A DNA stretch of 26,608 bases from CAYSYM01 sp964435115 (GTDB taxonomy: Bacteria > Chloroflexota > UBA6077 > CF-72). Under the pieces are notes generated by a model. It searched no databases. It was not told where the DNA came from and saw only the letters and a list, made by a program, of their open reading frames with translations. Position numbers and translations under genes: made by a program. The stretch is from contig CAYSYM010000052.1 in assembly GCA_964435115.1 (NCBI GenBank), forward strand, positions 1 to 26,608, read 5' to 3'. This document shows positions 1 to 9,114 of this stretch, one piece after another (position 1 is the first letter of the stretch; each line of letters starts with the position of its first letter).

Positions 1-2
1 TC

Positions 3-56
3 GACGAGGTGATCAAGCCCGGCTACGCCCGGCTCCGCCGGGTGGCCGCGGGATAG
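3..56 (+). CDS. C-terminal end of an unidentified protein (partial)
   Basis: An open frame enters from the left edge and ends at TAG (54-56), giving a 17-residue basic tail (DEVIKPGYARLRRVAAG). This is too short to assign a family. The next gene, on the opposite strand, ends at 121, so the two are convergent with 64 bp between them. That gap holds a GC-rich palindrome (GGCGGC-T-GCCGCC) but no T-run. Confidence 0.4.
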   Translation, partial: DEVIKPGYARLRRVAAG

Positions 57-120
57 CGTTGGTCGGCGGCTGCCGCCCGGGGCGGAGCCTCGTCATCCGG
101 CGCGGCCACGGGCGCCCCGC

Positions 121-1998
121 TCAGCCCGCCTCGAACTCAGCCGGACGCAGCAGCGCCTCGGCCACGGCCCGCGCGGCCCGGTCCACGGCAGCCGCCTGGG
201 CCGCGGCATCGCCGGCGAGGTGGACGAGCCGCGCCGTCGGTCGCTGGCCGCCCAGCCAGCGCAGCGCGAGCTCCGCGTCGCTGGGCTCCGTCCGCGAGCG
301 CTCTTCCGCCAGCAAGCGGGCGCCGAAGCCGCGCAGGTCGGCCGCGCCGGTCCGAGCGTGGCTCACCAGGATCGCCCAGTCGAGGACGAAGCCTTCGACG
401 TCGCGACCTCGGGGCCGTACGACCGCGTAGCGGCTCTCACGTGGGTCCGCGGGCAAGACCAGACTGGCCGGTTCGAAGGCGCGGGCCCGGGCGAGGAGCG
501 CGCTCCAGCGGCGCACGGCAGCGTAGTCCCGGGCCGCGGTGCTCGCGGCCAGTTCCGCACGCGCCTGTTCCACGCCGAGCGGTGCCGCGCCGCCGAGGAA
601 GCGCCAGGCGAGGTGGAGCCGCTCGCGGTACCGCGGTCGCTCCAGCTCGCGGCGGGCGCGATCGAGCTGGAAGAGCGCCCGGGCGAGGTCGCGGGCACAG
701 GCGGCCAGGTGCGCGTTCCTGAAAGGGCCGAGGTACGCGCCACCGTCCTCAGAGCGGCCATCCGCGAGCTCGAGGCGCGGCGGCGCGCGCGGGCGGCTGC
801 GCCTGGTCGGCGCTGGCTCCGGCGGCAGGCGAATCCAGCGCCGACCTTCGCGCACCCCTCGCTGCGTGTTGAACCGGGGTTGCAGCTCGCGGATGCGGCG
901 CTCCTCCAGCACGAGCGCTTCCAGGTCCGTGGCACAGATGTCCGACTCGACGGCCGTGGTCGCCTCGGGCAAGCCCTCGAGGCGCCTCGTCTGGCCCAGC
1001 GGCCGGCTGACGTAAGCTGCCAGCCGCTCGCGCAGCCGGCGCGCCTTCCCCACGTAGAGGGCGCGCTCGCCGTCGCCCCGCAGGACGTACACGCCCGAGG
1101 TGTCCGGCAGGGCACGCAACGTCGACGTGCGGCGGAGCACCTGGCCGGCCCGGTGCCCCGGGCGGCCAGCGCGGACCGCCAGCTCGTCCAGCGAATGGAT
1201 GCCCCGCTCCTGGGCAACCGCGAAGAGGCAGTGGGCAACTCTGGCGACAGCGCGCGCTTCGGCCTCGACGTGGCGGAGGACGAGCGTGCCCAGGCCGCAG
1301 GCACGCGCCACAGTGGCGAGCGTGGGCTTGGCCGGCAGGTCGAGCAGGTCGTCGGCAAGACGATTGAGGTCGACGAGCGGGCAAGCGGGCACCGCCAGGC
1401 CGATACGTCGCATCTCGGCGCCCATGTACTCCCATGCCAGCTCCGCCTGCTGGGCGACGACCGGGCACTCGGCGAAGAACGCGGCCAGGCGGGCCGCGAT
1501 GGCGTCGAACTCCGGGGCCGTTTCGAGCTGGTCGGCCTCGATCCCCAGTCGGTCTAGCACGTACCGCGGCACGCGCGCCTGGGCGCGCAGCGGCGTGCTG
1601 AAGACCACGCCCTGGGCCCCACCGTCGACGCGGACCGCGGCCACGGCGAGCAGCCGGTCGCGGCTTGGCCGCGGCCCCGAGGCGGCCACGGCGAGGGCGA
1701 CGAAGGGCGCGCTGGCGGGCCCGGCCTGGGTGGCGGCGGGCGGAGGTGCCAGTCCCCAGGTCCCGTCGGCGTGGCGAGTGAAGCGAGGATCGGCGAGTAG
1801 CGGGGCGACCAGCGGCGCGCGGAGGGCGCCGGGGACGCGTGCGGCGTACACGTGGGCCAGGAGCTCCTCCTCGGGCACCGGCTGGCCCTGTGCCAGCAGC
1901 GCGAGCGCGCGTTCGCGCAAGGCCGCGGACCCGGCCTGCGCGCCTCCCGCGTCGTGGCCGGGAAACGCTGGCGCGGCCACTCGCCCGCGGCGAGTCAT
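121..1998 (-). CDS. UvrC/Cho-like GIY-YIG nuclease with N-terminal inactive DnaQ-like exonuclease domain
   Basis: Predicted 625-residue DNA-repair-type nuclease. Residues about 25-85 look like a small winged-helix segment. Residues 99-265 follow the DEDDh exonuclease (DnaQ epsilon) fold, and residues 299-378 are a GIY-YIG domain as in UvrC and Cho: GVYVL, ALYVGKA, the arginine-rich RLRERLAAY helix, the LEALVLEE glutamate and the PRFN asparagine are all present, so this nuclease looks active. The following region has UvrC-like GAYLGPF and a stretch resembling the UvrB-binding UVR motif (about 515-540). The exonuclease catalytic acids are gone: DxE reads AVA, HNxxFD reads QQAELA, and HxxxxDA reads HVEAEARA. 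I chose ATG 1998 because AGGAG stands 7 nt before it; a GTG at 2070 would add 24 residues but has no ribosome site. DnaQ-UvrC fusions are known, especially in Actinobacteria; the role here is inferred. Confidence 0.85.
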   Translation of the reverse strand: MTRRGRVAAPAFPGHDAGGAQAGSAALRERALALLAQGQPVPEEELLAHVYAARVPGALRAPLVAPLLADPRFTRHADGTWGLAPPPAATQAGPASAPFVALAVAASGPRPSRDRLLAVAAVRVDGGAQGVVFSTPLRAQARVPRYVLDRLGIEADQLETAPEFDAIAARLAAFFAECPVVAQQAELAWEYMGAEMRRIGLAVPACPLVDLNRLADDLLDLPAKPTLATVARACGLGTLVLRHVEAEARAVARVAHCLFAVAQERGIHSLDELAVRAGRPGHRAGQVLRRTSTLRALPDTSGVYVLRGDGERALYVGKARRLRERLAAYVSRPLGQTRRLEGLPEATTAVESDICATDLEALVLEERRIRELQPRFNTQRGVREGRRWIRLPPEPAPTRRSRPRAPPRLELADGRSEDGGAYLGPFRNAHLAACARDLARALFQLDRARRELERPRYRERLHLAWRFLGGAAPLGVEQARAELAASTAARDYAAVRRWSALLARARAFEPASLVLPADPRESRYAVVRPRGRDVEGFVLDWAILVSHARTGAADLRGFGARLLAEERSRTEPSDAELALRWLGGQRPTARLVHLAGDAAAQAAAVDRAARAVAEALLRPAEFEAG

Positions 1999-2090
1999 GC
2001 CGAGCTCCTGCCTACGCGCCTGAGCATCGCGTGCGTTGGTCTCGTGTGGACCGAGCGCTCCGTGCCCCACGCGCCACTGCCCGCAGCCAT
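1995..2090 (-). other. possible 31-codon leader ORF upstream of the UvrC-like gene
   Basis: On the minus strand an ATG at 2090 lies 10 nt after a TAGAAT box and opens a 31-codon frame. Its TGA overlaps the ATG of the UvrC-like gene in the arrangement ATGA. The position suits a nearly leaderless upstream ORF coupled to the main gene. The peptide has no recognisable features, and the main gene has its own good ribosome site, so chance is quite possible. Confidence 0.2.
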
Positions 2091-2100
2091 GCCCCCGGCC

Positions 2101-2106
2101 ATTCTA
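2101..2106 (-). promoter_or_regulatory. -10-like box (TAGAAT) for the UvrC-like gene
   Basis: The minus strand reads TAGAAT, matching the TANNNT pattern seen before several genes here. It predicts a transcript start near 2094, about 95 nt before the ATG at 1998. No convincing -35 is visible. It is back to back with the plus-strand box at 2127-2132, so the two divergent promoters would share their upstream DNA. Confidence 0.4.
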
Positions 2107-2126
2107 GGCGGACGCGAGGGGCATGG

Positions 2127-2132
2127 TAGGCT
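2127..2132 (+). promoter_or_regulatory. -10-like box (TAGGCT) giving a probable leaderless start
   Basis: TAGGCT is followed by exactly 6 nt and then GTG at 2139, the spacing expected if the transcript begins at the start codon. No Shine-Dalgarno sequence is seen. Confidence 0.45.
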
Positions 2133-2138
2133 CAGGGT

Positions 2139-3353
2139 GTGGTGATGGAGCCAGACGCGGAGGATCTCGCTGCCACGCTCCTGGACGCGGACGCGCCCAG
2201 GCGTCGGGACCTGCTGCGGAACACGCCGGCGACGCAGGTAGGGGCAGCCGTGGCAGCGCTCGGGCGCCGCCGGGATCCTGCCGCGGCGCAGGCGCTCGCC
2301 GCCGTCGATACGCTCGCCGAGGATCGCGCCGTCCGGAAGGCCGCCCGGCGTGAGCTGCACCGCCTGCGAGCCGCCGGAATCACGATCCCGGTAGCGACGC
2401 CCGGCACCCCGGCCGAGCCGGCGCCGCCGGCGCCCCCGCCACAGGCTGCCGTCGCCGAGGCGTGGGCCACCTCATTCGACCCCAGCGGCGCCCGCGCTCT
2501 CTGGCTGCTGGTCGAGCGATCGCTGGGCGGGGTCTGGCTGGCCGGGAGCATCCTGCACGACACGCAGGGGTTGCTGGACCTGAGCCTGGTGGACACCACG
2601 CGCAAGCGGTTCCAGCGCGACCTCGACGCGTGGCGGCGCCGGCCCGGCACGACGGGGGCCAGGCTTCCACCACAGTACGCAATGGCGCTGGTGGGCGAGG
2701 GCGTGGAGCTCGCCCGCGCCCGCGGGGCCGCGCTGCCGACCCAGTACACGCGGTTCCGGCAGCTCTTCGGCGAGGCGGAGCGCGGGCCGGAGCGAGCGCT
2801 CGTGTACGAGACCATCAGTCCGCTCGAGGCGCGCCTCAACCCGCACTGGCTCGAATCGTCCGCGGCGCTACTGGTAGAACCTGAGCTGGCTGGCTGGCGC
2901 CTGGCACCCACGGACACGCTCCGGGCTCGCGCCCTGGAGGTGGCCCGGGCCGGGCGGGCAGCCCTGCTCATCCCGGGCAACCCGCCGGAGGAGCAGGCGC
3001 GCCGGCTGCTGGCGGACGCCGCCCGGGAGCTGCTGACGGCCGAGGCTCGGCGCGGTCTGCGCCGCCGCCTGGAAGAGACCGCCTACCTCTTCGTCGCCAC
3101 GGACCGCCCGGTCGCCGCGCGACGAGCGGCGGCCGCGGCACAGGGGTTCGAGGATGGCTCGTTCCAGCCAGAGGCGCACCCGCTCGTGCCGCCGCTCGTC
3201 CTCGCCGGCCTGGTGCGCAGCCTTGGCGACGCCGAGGTCGGCGGGCAGCTTGCAGCCGCGACGTTGCTAGAGCTGGCCGGGCGCGTGAGCGAGGAGGGGG
3301 CCGGCCCGCCGGGCGCACCAAGCACCAGCGGCGGTCTGATCCTCCCCCGTTGA
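2139..3353 (+). CDS. hypothetical protein, 404 residues
   Basis: I do not recognise this family. The N-terminal ~80 residues are alanine- and arginine-rich helices resembling a HEAT-like repeat segment. A proline/alanine linker follows at about 88-105, then about 280 residues of mostly helical sequence with conserved-looking tryptophans and aromatic residues. There is no signal peptide or membrane helix, so it is probably cytoplasmic. The GTG at 2139 is 6 nt after TAGGCT and fits a leaderless start; GTG 2142 and ATG 2145 are alternatives that change only the first residues. Codon usage matches the neighbours. It is divergent from the UvrC-like gene and convergent with the sigma-factor gene, which ends 43 bp away, so it is probably monocistronic. 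Confidence 0.75.
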   Translation: MVMEPDAEDLAATLLDADAPRRRDLLRNTPATQVGAAVAALGRRRDPAAAQALAAVDTLAEDRAVRKAARRELHRLRAAGITIPVATPGTPAEPAPPAPPPQAAVAEAWATSFDPSGARALWLLVERSLGGVWLAGSILHDTQGLLDLSLVDTTRKRFQRDLDAWRRRPGTTGARLPPQYAMALVGEGVELARARGAALPTQYTRFRQLFGEAERGPERALVYETISPLEARLNPHWLESSAALLVEPELAGWRLAPTDTLRARALEVARAGRAALLIPGNPPEEQARRLLADAARELLTAEARRGLRRRLEETAYLFVATDRPVAARRAAAAAQGFEDGSFQPEAHPLVPPLVLAGLVRSLGDAEVGGQLAAATLLELAGRVSEEGAGPPGAPSTSGGLILPR

Positions 3354-3396
3354 GCGGGGCGGCCACGCGCGCGTAACGCGCCGATGGCAGGCGGGC

Positions 3397-4416
3397 CTAC
3401 GCGAGGAACGGCCGCAACCGTTTGCTGCGGCTGGGGTGCCGCAGCTTGCGCAGCGCCTCCGACTCGATCTGGCGGATCCGTTCCCGCGTGACGCCGATCT
3501 CCTTGCCAATCTCGGTGAGGGTGTCTTCCCGGCCACCAACCAGGCCGAAGCGTCGCTCGATGACGCGGCGCTCGCGCGGCGTGAGCGACAGCAGCGACGC
3601 CTCCACCTGCTCCTTGAGCGAGCGCTGCTCGGCGGCCTGCTCCAGGTTGACGGCGTTGTGGTCCTGCACCAGGTCTGCCAGGCGGGTCTCCTGCTCCTCG
3701 CCCACGTAGCCGTCGAGCGAGACGGGCTGCGGGAGCACCTGCGCCAGCTGACGCACGCGCTCGGCCGAGATCCGGAGCGCGGCCGCGATCTCGACCTCGG
3801 TGGGCTCCCGACCGTGCTGCTGGTGAAGCTGGCCGGCGATCCGCAGCATGCGGTTGACGGTGTCCACCAGATGGACGGGGATGCGGATGGTGCGTGCGTC
3901 GTCGGCCAGGCCGCGCGCGACGGCCTGGCGGATCCACCAGGTGGCGTAGGTGCTGAACTTGAAGCCCCGCCGCCAGTCGAACTTCTCGACCGCTCGGAGC
4001 AGACCCAGGTTCCCTTCCTGAATGAGGTCGGTGAGCGGCACGCCGCGGTTGGCGTAGCGGCGGGCGATGCTGACGACCAGCCGGAGGTTGGCTTCGCTGA
4101 GCGCCAGGCGCGCGCGATCGCCGGCCTGGGCGAGCTCGACCAGTCGGTCGCGCTCCTCCTGGGGCAGACGACCCGCCTGGACCTGCAGTCGCTCGGCCGC
4201 ATCCCGCCCGGCCTCGATGGTCTGGGCGAGCTGCACCTCCTCCTCGGCCGTCAGCAGCGGGACGCGGCCGATCTCCTGGAGGTAGAGGGGCAGGGCGTCG
4301 CCAGCGCCAGGGCCGGCACGCGGCCCGGCGAGGGGTGCGTCCGGCAACGCGACGTCGAGCTGATCCGTCGACGCCTCCAGTGCCGTCGGCTCGTCAACGC
4401 GGACCACGCTTCGCAT
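3397..4416 (-). CDS. RNA polymerase sigma-70 family factor (RpoD/SigA-like)
   Basis: A 339-residue primary-type sigma factor that directs RNA polymerase to -10/-35 promoters. Region 1.2 is seen as LPLYLQEIGRVPLLTAEEE. Regions 2.1-2.4 follow with NLRLVVSIARRY, DLIQEGNLGLLRAVEKFD and FKFSTYATWWIRQAV. Region 3 contains RTIRIPVHLVDT. The region 4 helix-turn-helix shows LTPRERRVIERRFGL, LTEIGKEIGVTRERIRQIE and ALRKLRHP. The long region 1.1 of RpoD is absent, so it could be a short SigA or a group 2 factor. ATG 4416 is preceded by AAAGGAAGG, which touches the start codon; a GTG at 4407 would sit at better spacing, and ATG 4437 is a third option, so the exact start is open. Confidence 0.93.
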   Translation of the reverse strand: MRSVVRVDEPTALEASTDQLDVALPDAPLAGPRAGPGAGDALPLYLQEIGRVPLLTAEEEVQLAQTIEAGRDAAERLQVQAGRLPQEERDRLVELAQAGDRARLALSEANLRLVVSIARRYANRGVPLTDLIQEGNLGLLRAVEKFDWRRGFKFSTYATWWIRQAVARGLADDARTIRIPVHLVDTVNRMLRIAGQLHQQHGREPTEVEIAAALRISAERVRQLAQVLPQPVSLDGYVGEEQETRLADLVQDHNAVNLEQAAEQRSLKEQVEASLLSLTPRERRVIERRFGLVGGREDTLTEIGKEIGVTRERIRQIESEALRKLRHPSRSKRLRPFLA

Positions 4417-4757
4417 CCTTCCTTTCCACACGTGCATCACCCTCGGCCGATGCCGCCAGCCTGGGGCCCGGCGCACGCGGGGGCACGCCGTAAGCCCGGG
4501 CGAAGCTACCTGCCTGAGGCCAGGCTACGCCGGCGACTGACGGGCGGACACCGTACGCGTGACCGGTGTCGCGTCCAGCGGAAGGGGACGGCGCGTGTGG
4601 GGAATCGCCCTGGACGCTTCGCGCCTTCCCGTTCGAGCCGGCGGGGTGGCCGATGCCGCGTCGGAAGCGCGCGGCCACGTATCTCCTCCTGGCGTACCCC
4701 TGGCTCGCCAGGGCGTGGCGCCATACCCTGGGGGCGACTCGGCGGCAGGGAGGTCAC
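4417..4757. promoter_or_regulatory. divergent intergenic region between sigma-factor and crotonase genes
   Basis: This 341-bp gap contains no convincing gene. On the plus strand TACCCT at 4724-4729, with TGGCTC 17 bp upstream, is a possible weak promoter for the crotonase gene; its ribosome site GGGAGGT is at 4748-4754. On the minus strand TANNNT-like hexamers occur upstream of the sigma gene, but none has a clear -35. The crotonase frame stays open back to 4566, but the ribosome site and family length argue against that longer form. Confidence 0.4.
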
Positions 4758-5567
4758 ATGGACGCAGCGGACTTGAGGCCCACGCACTTCGGGTGGGCGT
4801 GCGACCGGAAGGTGGCCACCATCACGCTCGATCGGCCGGAACGGAAGAACCCGCTCACCTTCGAGAGCTACGCCGAGCTGCGCGACACCTTCCGCCAGCT
4901 CGGCTACGCGACCGACGTCCAGGCCGTGGTCCTGACCGGGGCAGGTGGCAACTTCTGCTCGGGCGGCGACGTGCACGACATCATCGGGCCCCTGGTGCGG
5001 ATGGACGCGCCTGGCAGGCTGGCCTTCACCCAGATGACAGGCGACCTGCTGAAAGCGATGCGCCACTGCCCGCAGCCCATCGTCGCCGCGGTGGACGGCG
5101 TGTGCGCGGGCGCCGGCGCCATCCTGGCCATGGGCTCCGACATCCGGCTCGGGACCGCCCGCAGCAAGGTGGCGTTCCTGTTCACCCGCGTTGGCCTCTC
5201 TGGCGCCGACATGGGGGCGTGCGCCATCCTGCCACGCATCGTCGGGCAGGGCCGGGCCGGGGAGCTGCTGTTCACGGGACGCACGCTGAGCGGCGACGAA
5301 GCCGAGCGCTGGGGCTTCTACAACCGTCTCTGTGAGCCCCCCGCCCTGCTAGCCGAGGCGCAGGCACTGGCCGGTACGCTGGCGAACGGACCTTCATTCG
5401 CGCACGCGATGACGAAACGCATGCTGCACCTGGAGTGGAGCATGGGAGTCGACGCGGCGATCGACGCCGAGGCCCAGGCGCAGGCGATCTGCATGCAGAC
5501 GCAGGACTTCGAACGGGCGTACCGGGCCTTCGTCGCCAGGACGACGCCGGCGTTCGAGGGGGACTAA
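4758..5567 (+). CDS. enoyl-CoA hydratase/isomerase (crotonase) family protein lacking classical catalytic glutamates
   Basis: A 269-residue crotonase-fold protein acting on an acyl-CoA thioester in the cytoplasm. The oxyanion-hole segments are present: GGNFCSGGDVHDI and GVCAGAGAILAMGSD. The two glutamates that hydrate enoyl-CoA in the rat enzyme (E144, E164) align with I122 and with T/R in FLFTRVGLSG, so a normal hydratase reaction is unlikely. D151 in SGADMG lines up with the third acidic residue of dienoyl-CoA isomerase. The family keeps oxyanion chemistry for isomerase, hydrolase or lyase reactions; the substrate is unknown. The start is ATG 4758, with GGGAGGT 3 nt upstream. The acyl-CoA dehydrogenase gene begins 4 bp after its stop, so the two form an operon and probably work on the same CoA ester. 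Confidence 0.85.
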   Translation: MDAADLRPTHFGWACDRKVATITLDRPERKNPLTFESYAELRDTFRQLGYATDVQAVVLTGAGGNFCSGGDVHDIIGPLVRMDAPGRLAFTQMTGDLLKAMRHCPQPIVAAVDGVCAGAGAILAMGSDIRLGTARSKVAFLFTRVGLSGADMGACAILPRIVGQGRAGELLFTGRTLSGDEAERWGFYNRLCEPPALLAEAQALAGTLANGPSFAHAMTKRMLHLEWSMGVDAAIDAEAQAQAICMQTQDFERAYRAFVARTTPAFEGD

Positions 5568-5571
5568 GCCG

Positions 5572-6738
5572 GTGCCGGACCGCAGCTTCGTGCGCTGGCC
5601 GTTCTTTGGCGACGGGCACCGGCGGCTCGTGGAGGCGCTGGATGAGTGGATCGCCACCGAGATCGTGCCCCTCGAGGGTGGAGCACCAGACGTAGATGCC
5701 GCCTGTCGTTCGCTCGTCGCCAGGCTCGGGGCCGGCGGCTGGCTGCGGTACTGCGTCCCGGCCGCGTACGGCGGGGCGCTGGACGGGCTCGACGTGCGCA
5801 GCCTGTGCCTGGTCCGCGAAGCATTGGCGTACCGGCACGGCCTGGCCGACGTCGCCTTCGCGATGCAGGGGCTGGGGAGCGCACCCATCTCCTTGTTTGG
5901 CAGCCCTGAGCTGCGGCAGGCGTACCTGCCCGAGGTGGCCAGCGGGAGGCGGATCACCGCCTTCGCCCTGTCGGAAGCAGAGGCCGGCTCAGACGTCGGG
6001 GCGCTTCGCACCCTGGCCCGCCGGGACGGGCCGGCCTGGGTGCTGGACGGCGCCAAGACGTGGATCTCGAACGCCGGAATCGCCGACTGCTACATCGTCT
6101 TCGCCCGCACCGGGGAGCCTGGAACGAAGGGGCTGAGCGCCTTCGTGGTCGACGCCGACGCGCCGGGGCTGCGCGTGTCTGAGCGGATCCGGCTGAGCGC
6201 GCCCCACCCGATCGGCTCGCTCGCCCTCGAAGGGTGCCGGGTGGCGGCCGAGCGGCTGCTGGGGCGACCGGGCGACGGCTTCAAGATCGCCCTGAGCACG
6301 CTCGACACCTTCCGGACGACCGTGGGCGCCGCGGCGCTCGGCTTCGCCCGGCGGGCGCTGGACGAGGCTGTCGCGCGGTCGCGCTCGCGGGTGGCGTTCG
6401 GCCAGCCGATCGCGCAGTTCCAGCTCGTGCAGGCGAAGCTGGCGGACATGGCGGTGGGGGTGGACGCCAGCGCCCTGCTCGTCTACCGGGCCGCGTGGGC
6501 AAGGGATTGCGCGGCGGAGCGGGTGACGCGTGAGGCGGCGATGGCGAAACTGTACGCCACCGAGACGGCGCAGCGGGCCGTGGACGCGGCGGTGCAGCTC
6601 TTCGGCGGATCGGGGGTGGTCGCCGAGACGCCGGTGGAGCGGCTGTACCGCGAGGTACGGGCGCTCCGCATCTACGAGGGGACGAGCGAGATTCAGACGC
6701 TGGTGATCGCGCGGCAGGTGCTGAGCGGAGAGGTCTGA
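5572..6738 (+). CDS. acyl-CoA dehydrogenase family protein
   Basis: A 388-residue FAD-dependent acyl-CoA dehydrogenase, introducing a 2,3-double bond into an acyl-CoA and passing electrons to an electron-transfer flavoprotein. Visible features are the N-terminal helical domain; the middle beta domain with FALSEAEAGSDVGALRT (flavin/substrate contact), GAKTWISNAG and VVDADAPGL; and the C-terminal domain with FGQPIAQFQLVQAKLADM, QLFGGSGV and RIYEGTSEIQ. E369 in YEGTSE is at the catalytic-base position of short/medium-chain enzymes. The start is GTG 5572, 4 bp after the crotonase stop. Length and motifs are complete. It is the last gene of a two-gene unit ending at the hairpin at 6754. The true substrate cannot be told from sequence; the unusual crotonase partner suggests a side pathway rather than general beta-oxidation. 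Confidence 0.92.
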   Translation: MPDRSFVRWPFFGDGHRRLVEALDEWIATEIVPLEGGAPDVDAACRSLVARLGAGGWLRYCVPAAYGGALDGLDVRSLCLVREALAYRHGLADVAFAMQGLGSAPISLFGSPELRQAYLPEVASGRRITAFALSEAEAGSDVGALRTLARRDGPAWVLDGAKTWISNAGIADCYIVFARTGEPGTKGLSAFVVDADAPGLRVSERIRLSAPHPIGSLALEGCRVAAERLLGRPGDGFKIALSTLDTFRTTVGAAALGFARRALDEAVARSRSRVAFGQPIAQFQLVQAKLADMAVGVDASALLVYRAAWARDCAAERVTREAAMAKLYATETAQRAVDAAVQLFGGSGVVAETPVERLYREVRALRIYEGTSEIQTLVIARQVLSGEV

Positions 6739-6753
6739 CCCGGTGCCCGCGCA

Positions 6754-6790
6754 CCGAGGGCCGGCCCGCGCTGCGCGGGCCGGCCCTCGG
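6754..6790 (+). terminator. strong hairpin terminator between convergent genes
   Basis: A perfect 17-bp inverted repeat (CCGAGGGCCGGCCCGCG and its complement) with a 3-nt loop is followed by ATTCTTT on the plus strand. It lies 15 bp after the acyl-CoA dehydrogenase stop and 24 bp before the groEL stop, so it terminates the plus-strand unit. It may also stop groEL transcripts, though without a T-run on that side. Confidence 0.8.
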
Positions 6791-6814
6791 ATTCTTTGAG
6801 GACGACCTGGTGGC

Positions 6815-8434
<1,620 letters not shown>

Positions 8435-8452
8435 GGATCCTCCCTGGGTGTT

Positions 8453-8480
8453 GGTGTCGGGTGTCAGGTGTCAGGTGTCG
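8453..8480. repeat. four tandem heptamers (GGTGTCR) in the groES-groEL gap
   Basis: Four perfect 7-bp units, GGTGTCG-GGTGTCA-GGTGTCA-GGTGTCG, stand head to tail 19 bp upstream of the groEL start codon (minus-strand reading TGACACC/CGACACC). The rest of the 209-bp gap (8435-8643) shows no gene. It has a small inverted repeat, CCACCC/GGGTGG, near 8545. Confidence 0.85.
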
Positions 8481-8643
8481 GGCGGTTGGCGCCGGGGTGC
8501 CGGGCCAGGGGTGCTGGGGGCGGGAAGTGGGGTCCGGGACGCGCCACCCACGGGGTCGGGTGGCGAGTGGCTGGGGTGCGTCCTGCGGGCGGCTGCTCGT
8601 CGGGGGCGAGCGGGCCGCCTTCTCCTGCCCTCCGGCGGTCCCT

Positions 8644-8955
8644 CTACTTCTTCTGGCCGTCGAGCACCACGGCCAGGACGTCGGCCTCGCGAAGGATCAG
8701 CAGCTCCTGCTGGTCGAGCTTGAACTCCGTGCCGGCGTACTTGGCGAACAGCACGCGATCCCCGGTCTTGATGTCGGGCACGAGGCGCTCGCCCGTGTCC
8801 AGGATCCGGCCGGGCCCAACGGCCAGCACTTCGCCCTGTTGCGGCTTCTCCTTGGCGGTATCCGGGAGCACGATCCCACTCGTGGTGACCTCTTCGCGTT
8901 CGAGCGGCTTGATGACCACACGGTCGCCGAGTGGGCGCAGATTCACGCTCGCCAT
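8644..8955 (-). CDS. groES: 10-kDa chaperonin GroES
   Basis: A 103-residue co-chaperonin forming the heptameric lid of GroEL. Seen: LRPLGDRVVIKPLE at the start, the mobile loop SGIVLPDTAKEKPQQGEV, the dome segment GRILDTGERL, and GDRVLFAKYAGTEFKLD. The start is ATG 8955, with GGAGGA 7 nt upstream; a longer form to 9003 has no such site. It is the first gene of the groES-groEL unit. It lies directly downstream of the CIRCE operator and should be repressed by HrcA at normal temperature and induced by heat. Confidence 0.98.
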   Translation of the reverse strand: MASVNLRPLGDRVVIKPLEREEVTTSGIVLPDTAKEKPQQGEVLAVGPGRILDTGERLVPDIKTGDRVLFAKYAGTEFKLDQQELLILREADVLAVVLDGQKK

Positions 8956-9006
8956 GAGTGTTCCTCCGTCCAGGTGAGCGGCTCGGGACGCGCCGCGAGC
9001 CACGAC

Positions 9007-9033
9007 TTAGCACTCGCTCGTCGTGAGTGCTAA
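9007..9033. promoter_or_regulatory. CIRCE operator (HrcA binding site)
   Basis: A perfect TTAGCACTC-N9-GAGTGCTAA inverted repeat, identical to the CIRCE consensus, placed 51 bp upstream of the groES start. CIRCE is bound by the HrcA repressor, which controls groESL in many bacteria. The hrcA gene is not in this window. Confidence 0.97.
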
Positions 9034-9042
9034 CCGAGCACA

Positions 9043-9072
9043 AGCTTAGCAAGCGCCCGGAAGGCTCGCCAA
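9043..9072 (-). promoter_or_regulatory. probable groES promoter
   Basis: On the minus strand TTGGCG (9067-9072) is followed after 18 bp by TAAGCT (9043-9048). The predicted transcript start, near 9036, falls just before the CIRCE element, so HrcA bound there would block initiation. Confidence 0.6.
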
Positions 9073-9114
9073 GGCGGGAGTGCAAGAAGAGCGTAAGAAC
9101 CGGACCCGCGGCGG

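Noticed and set aside
4566..4757. 64-residue N-terminal extension of the crotonase
   Set aside because: Arginine/tryptophan-rich, no similarity to the fold; ATG 4758 has a strong ribosome site.
3436..4776. Plus-strand frame of 446 codons opposite the sigma factor
   Set aside because: An antisense shadow; the sigma-70 motifs on the minus strand are unambiguous.
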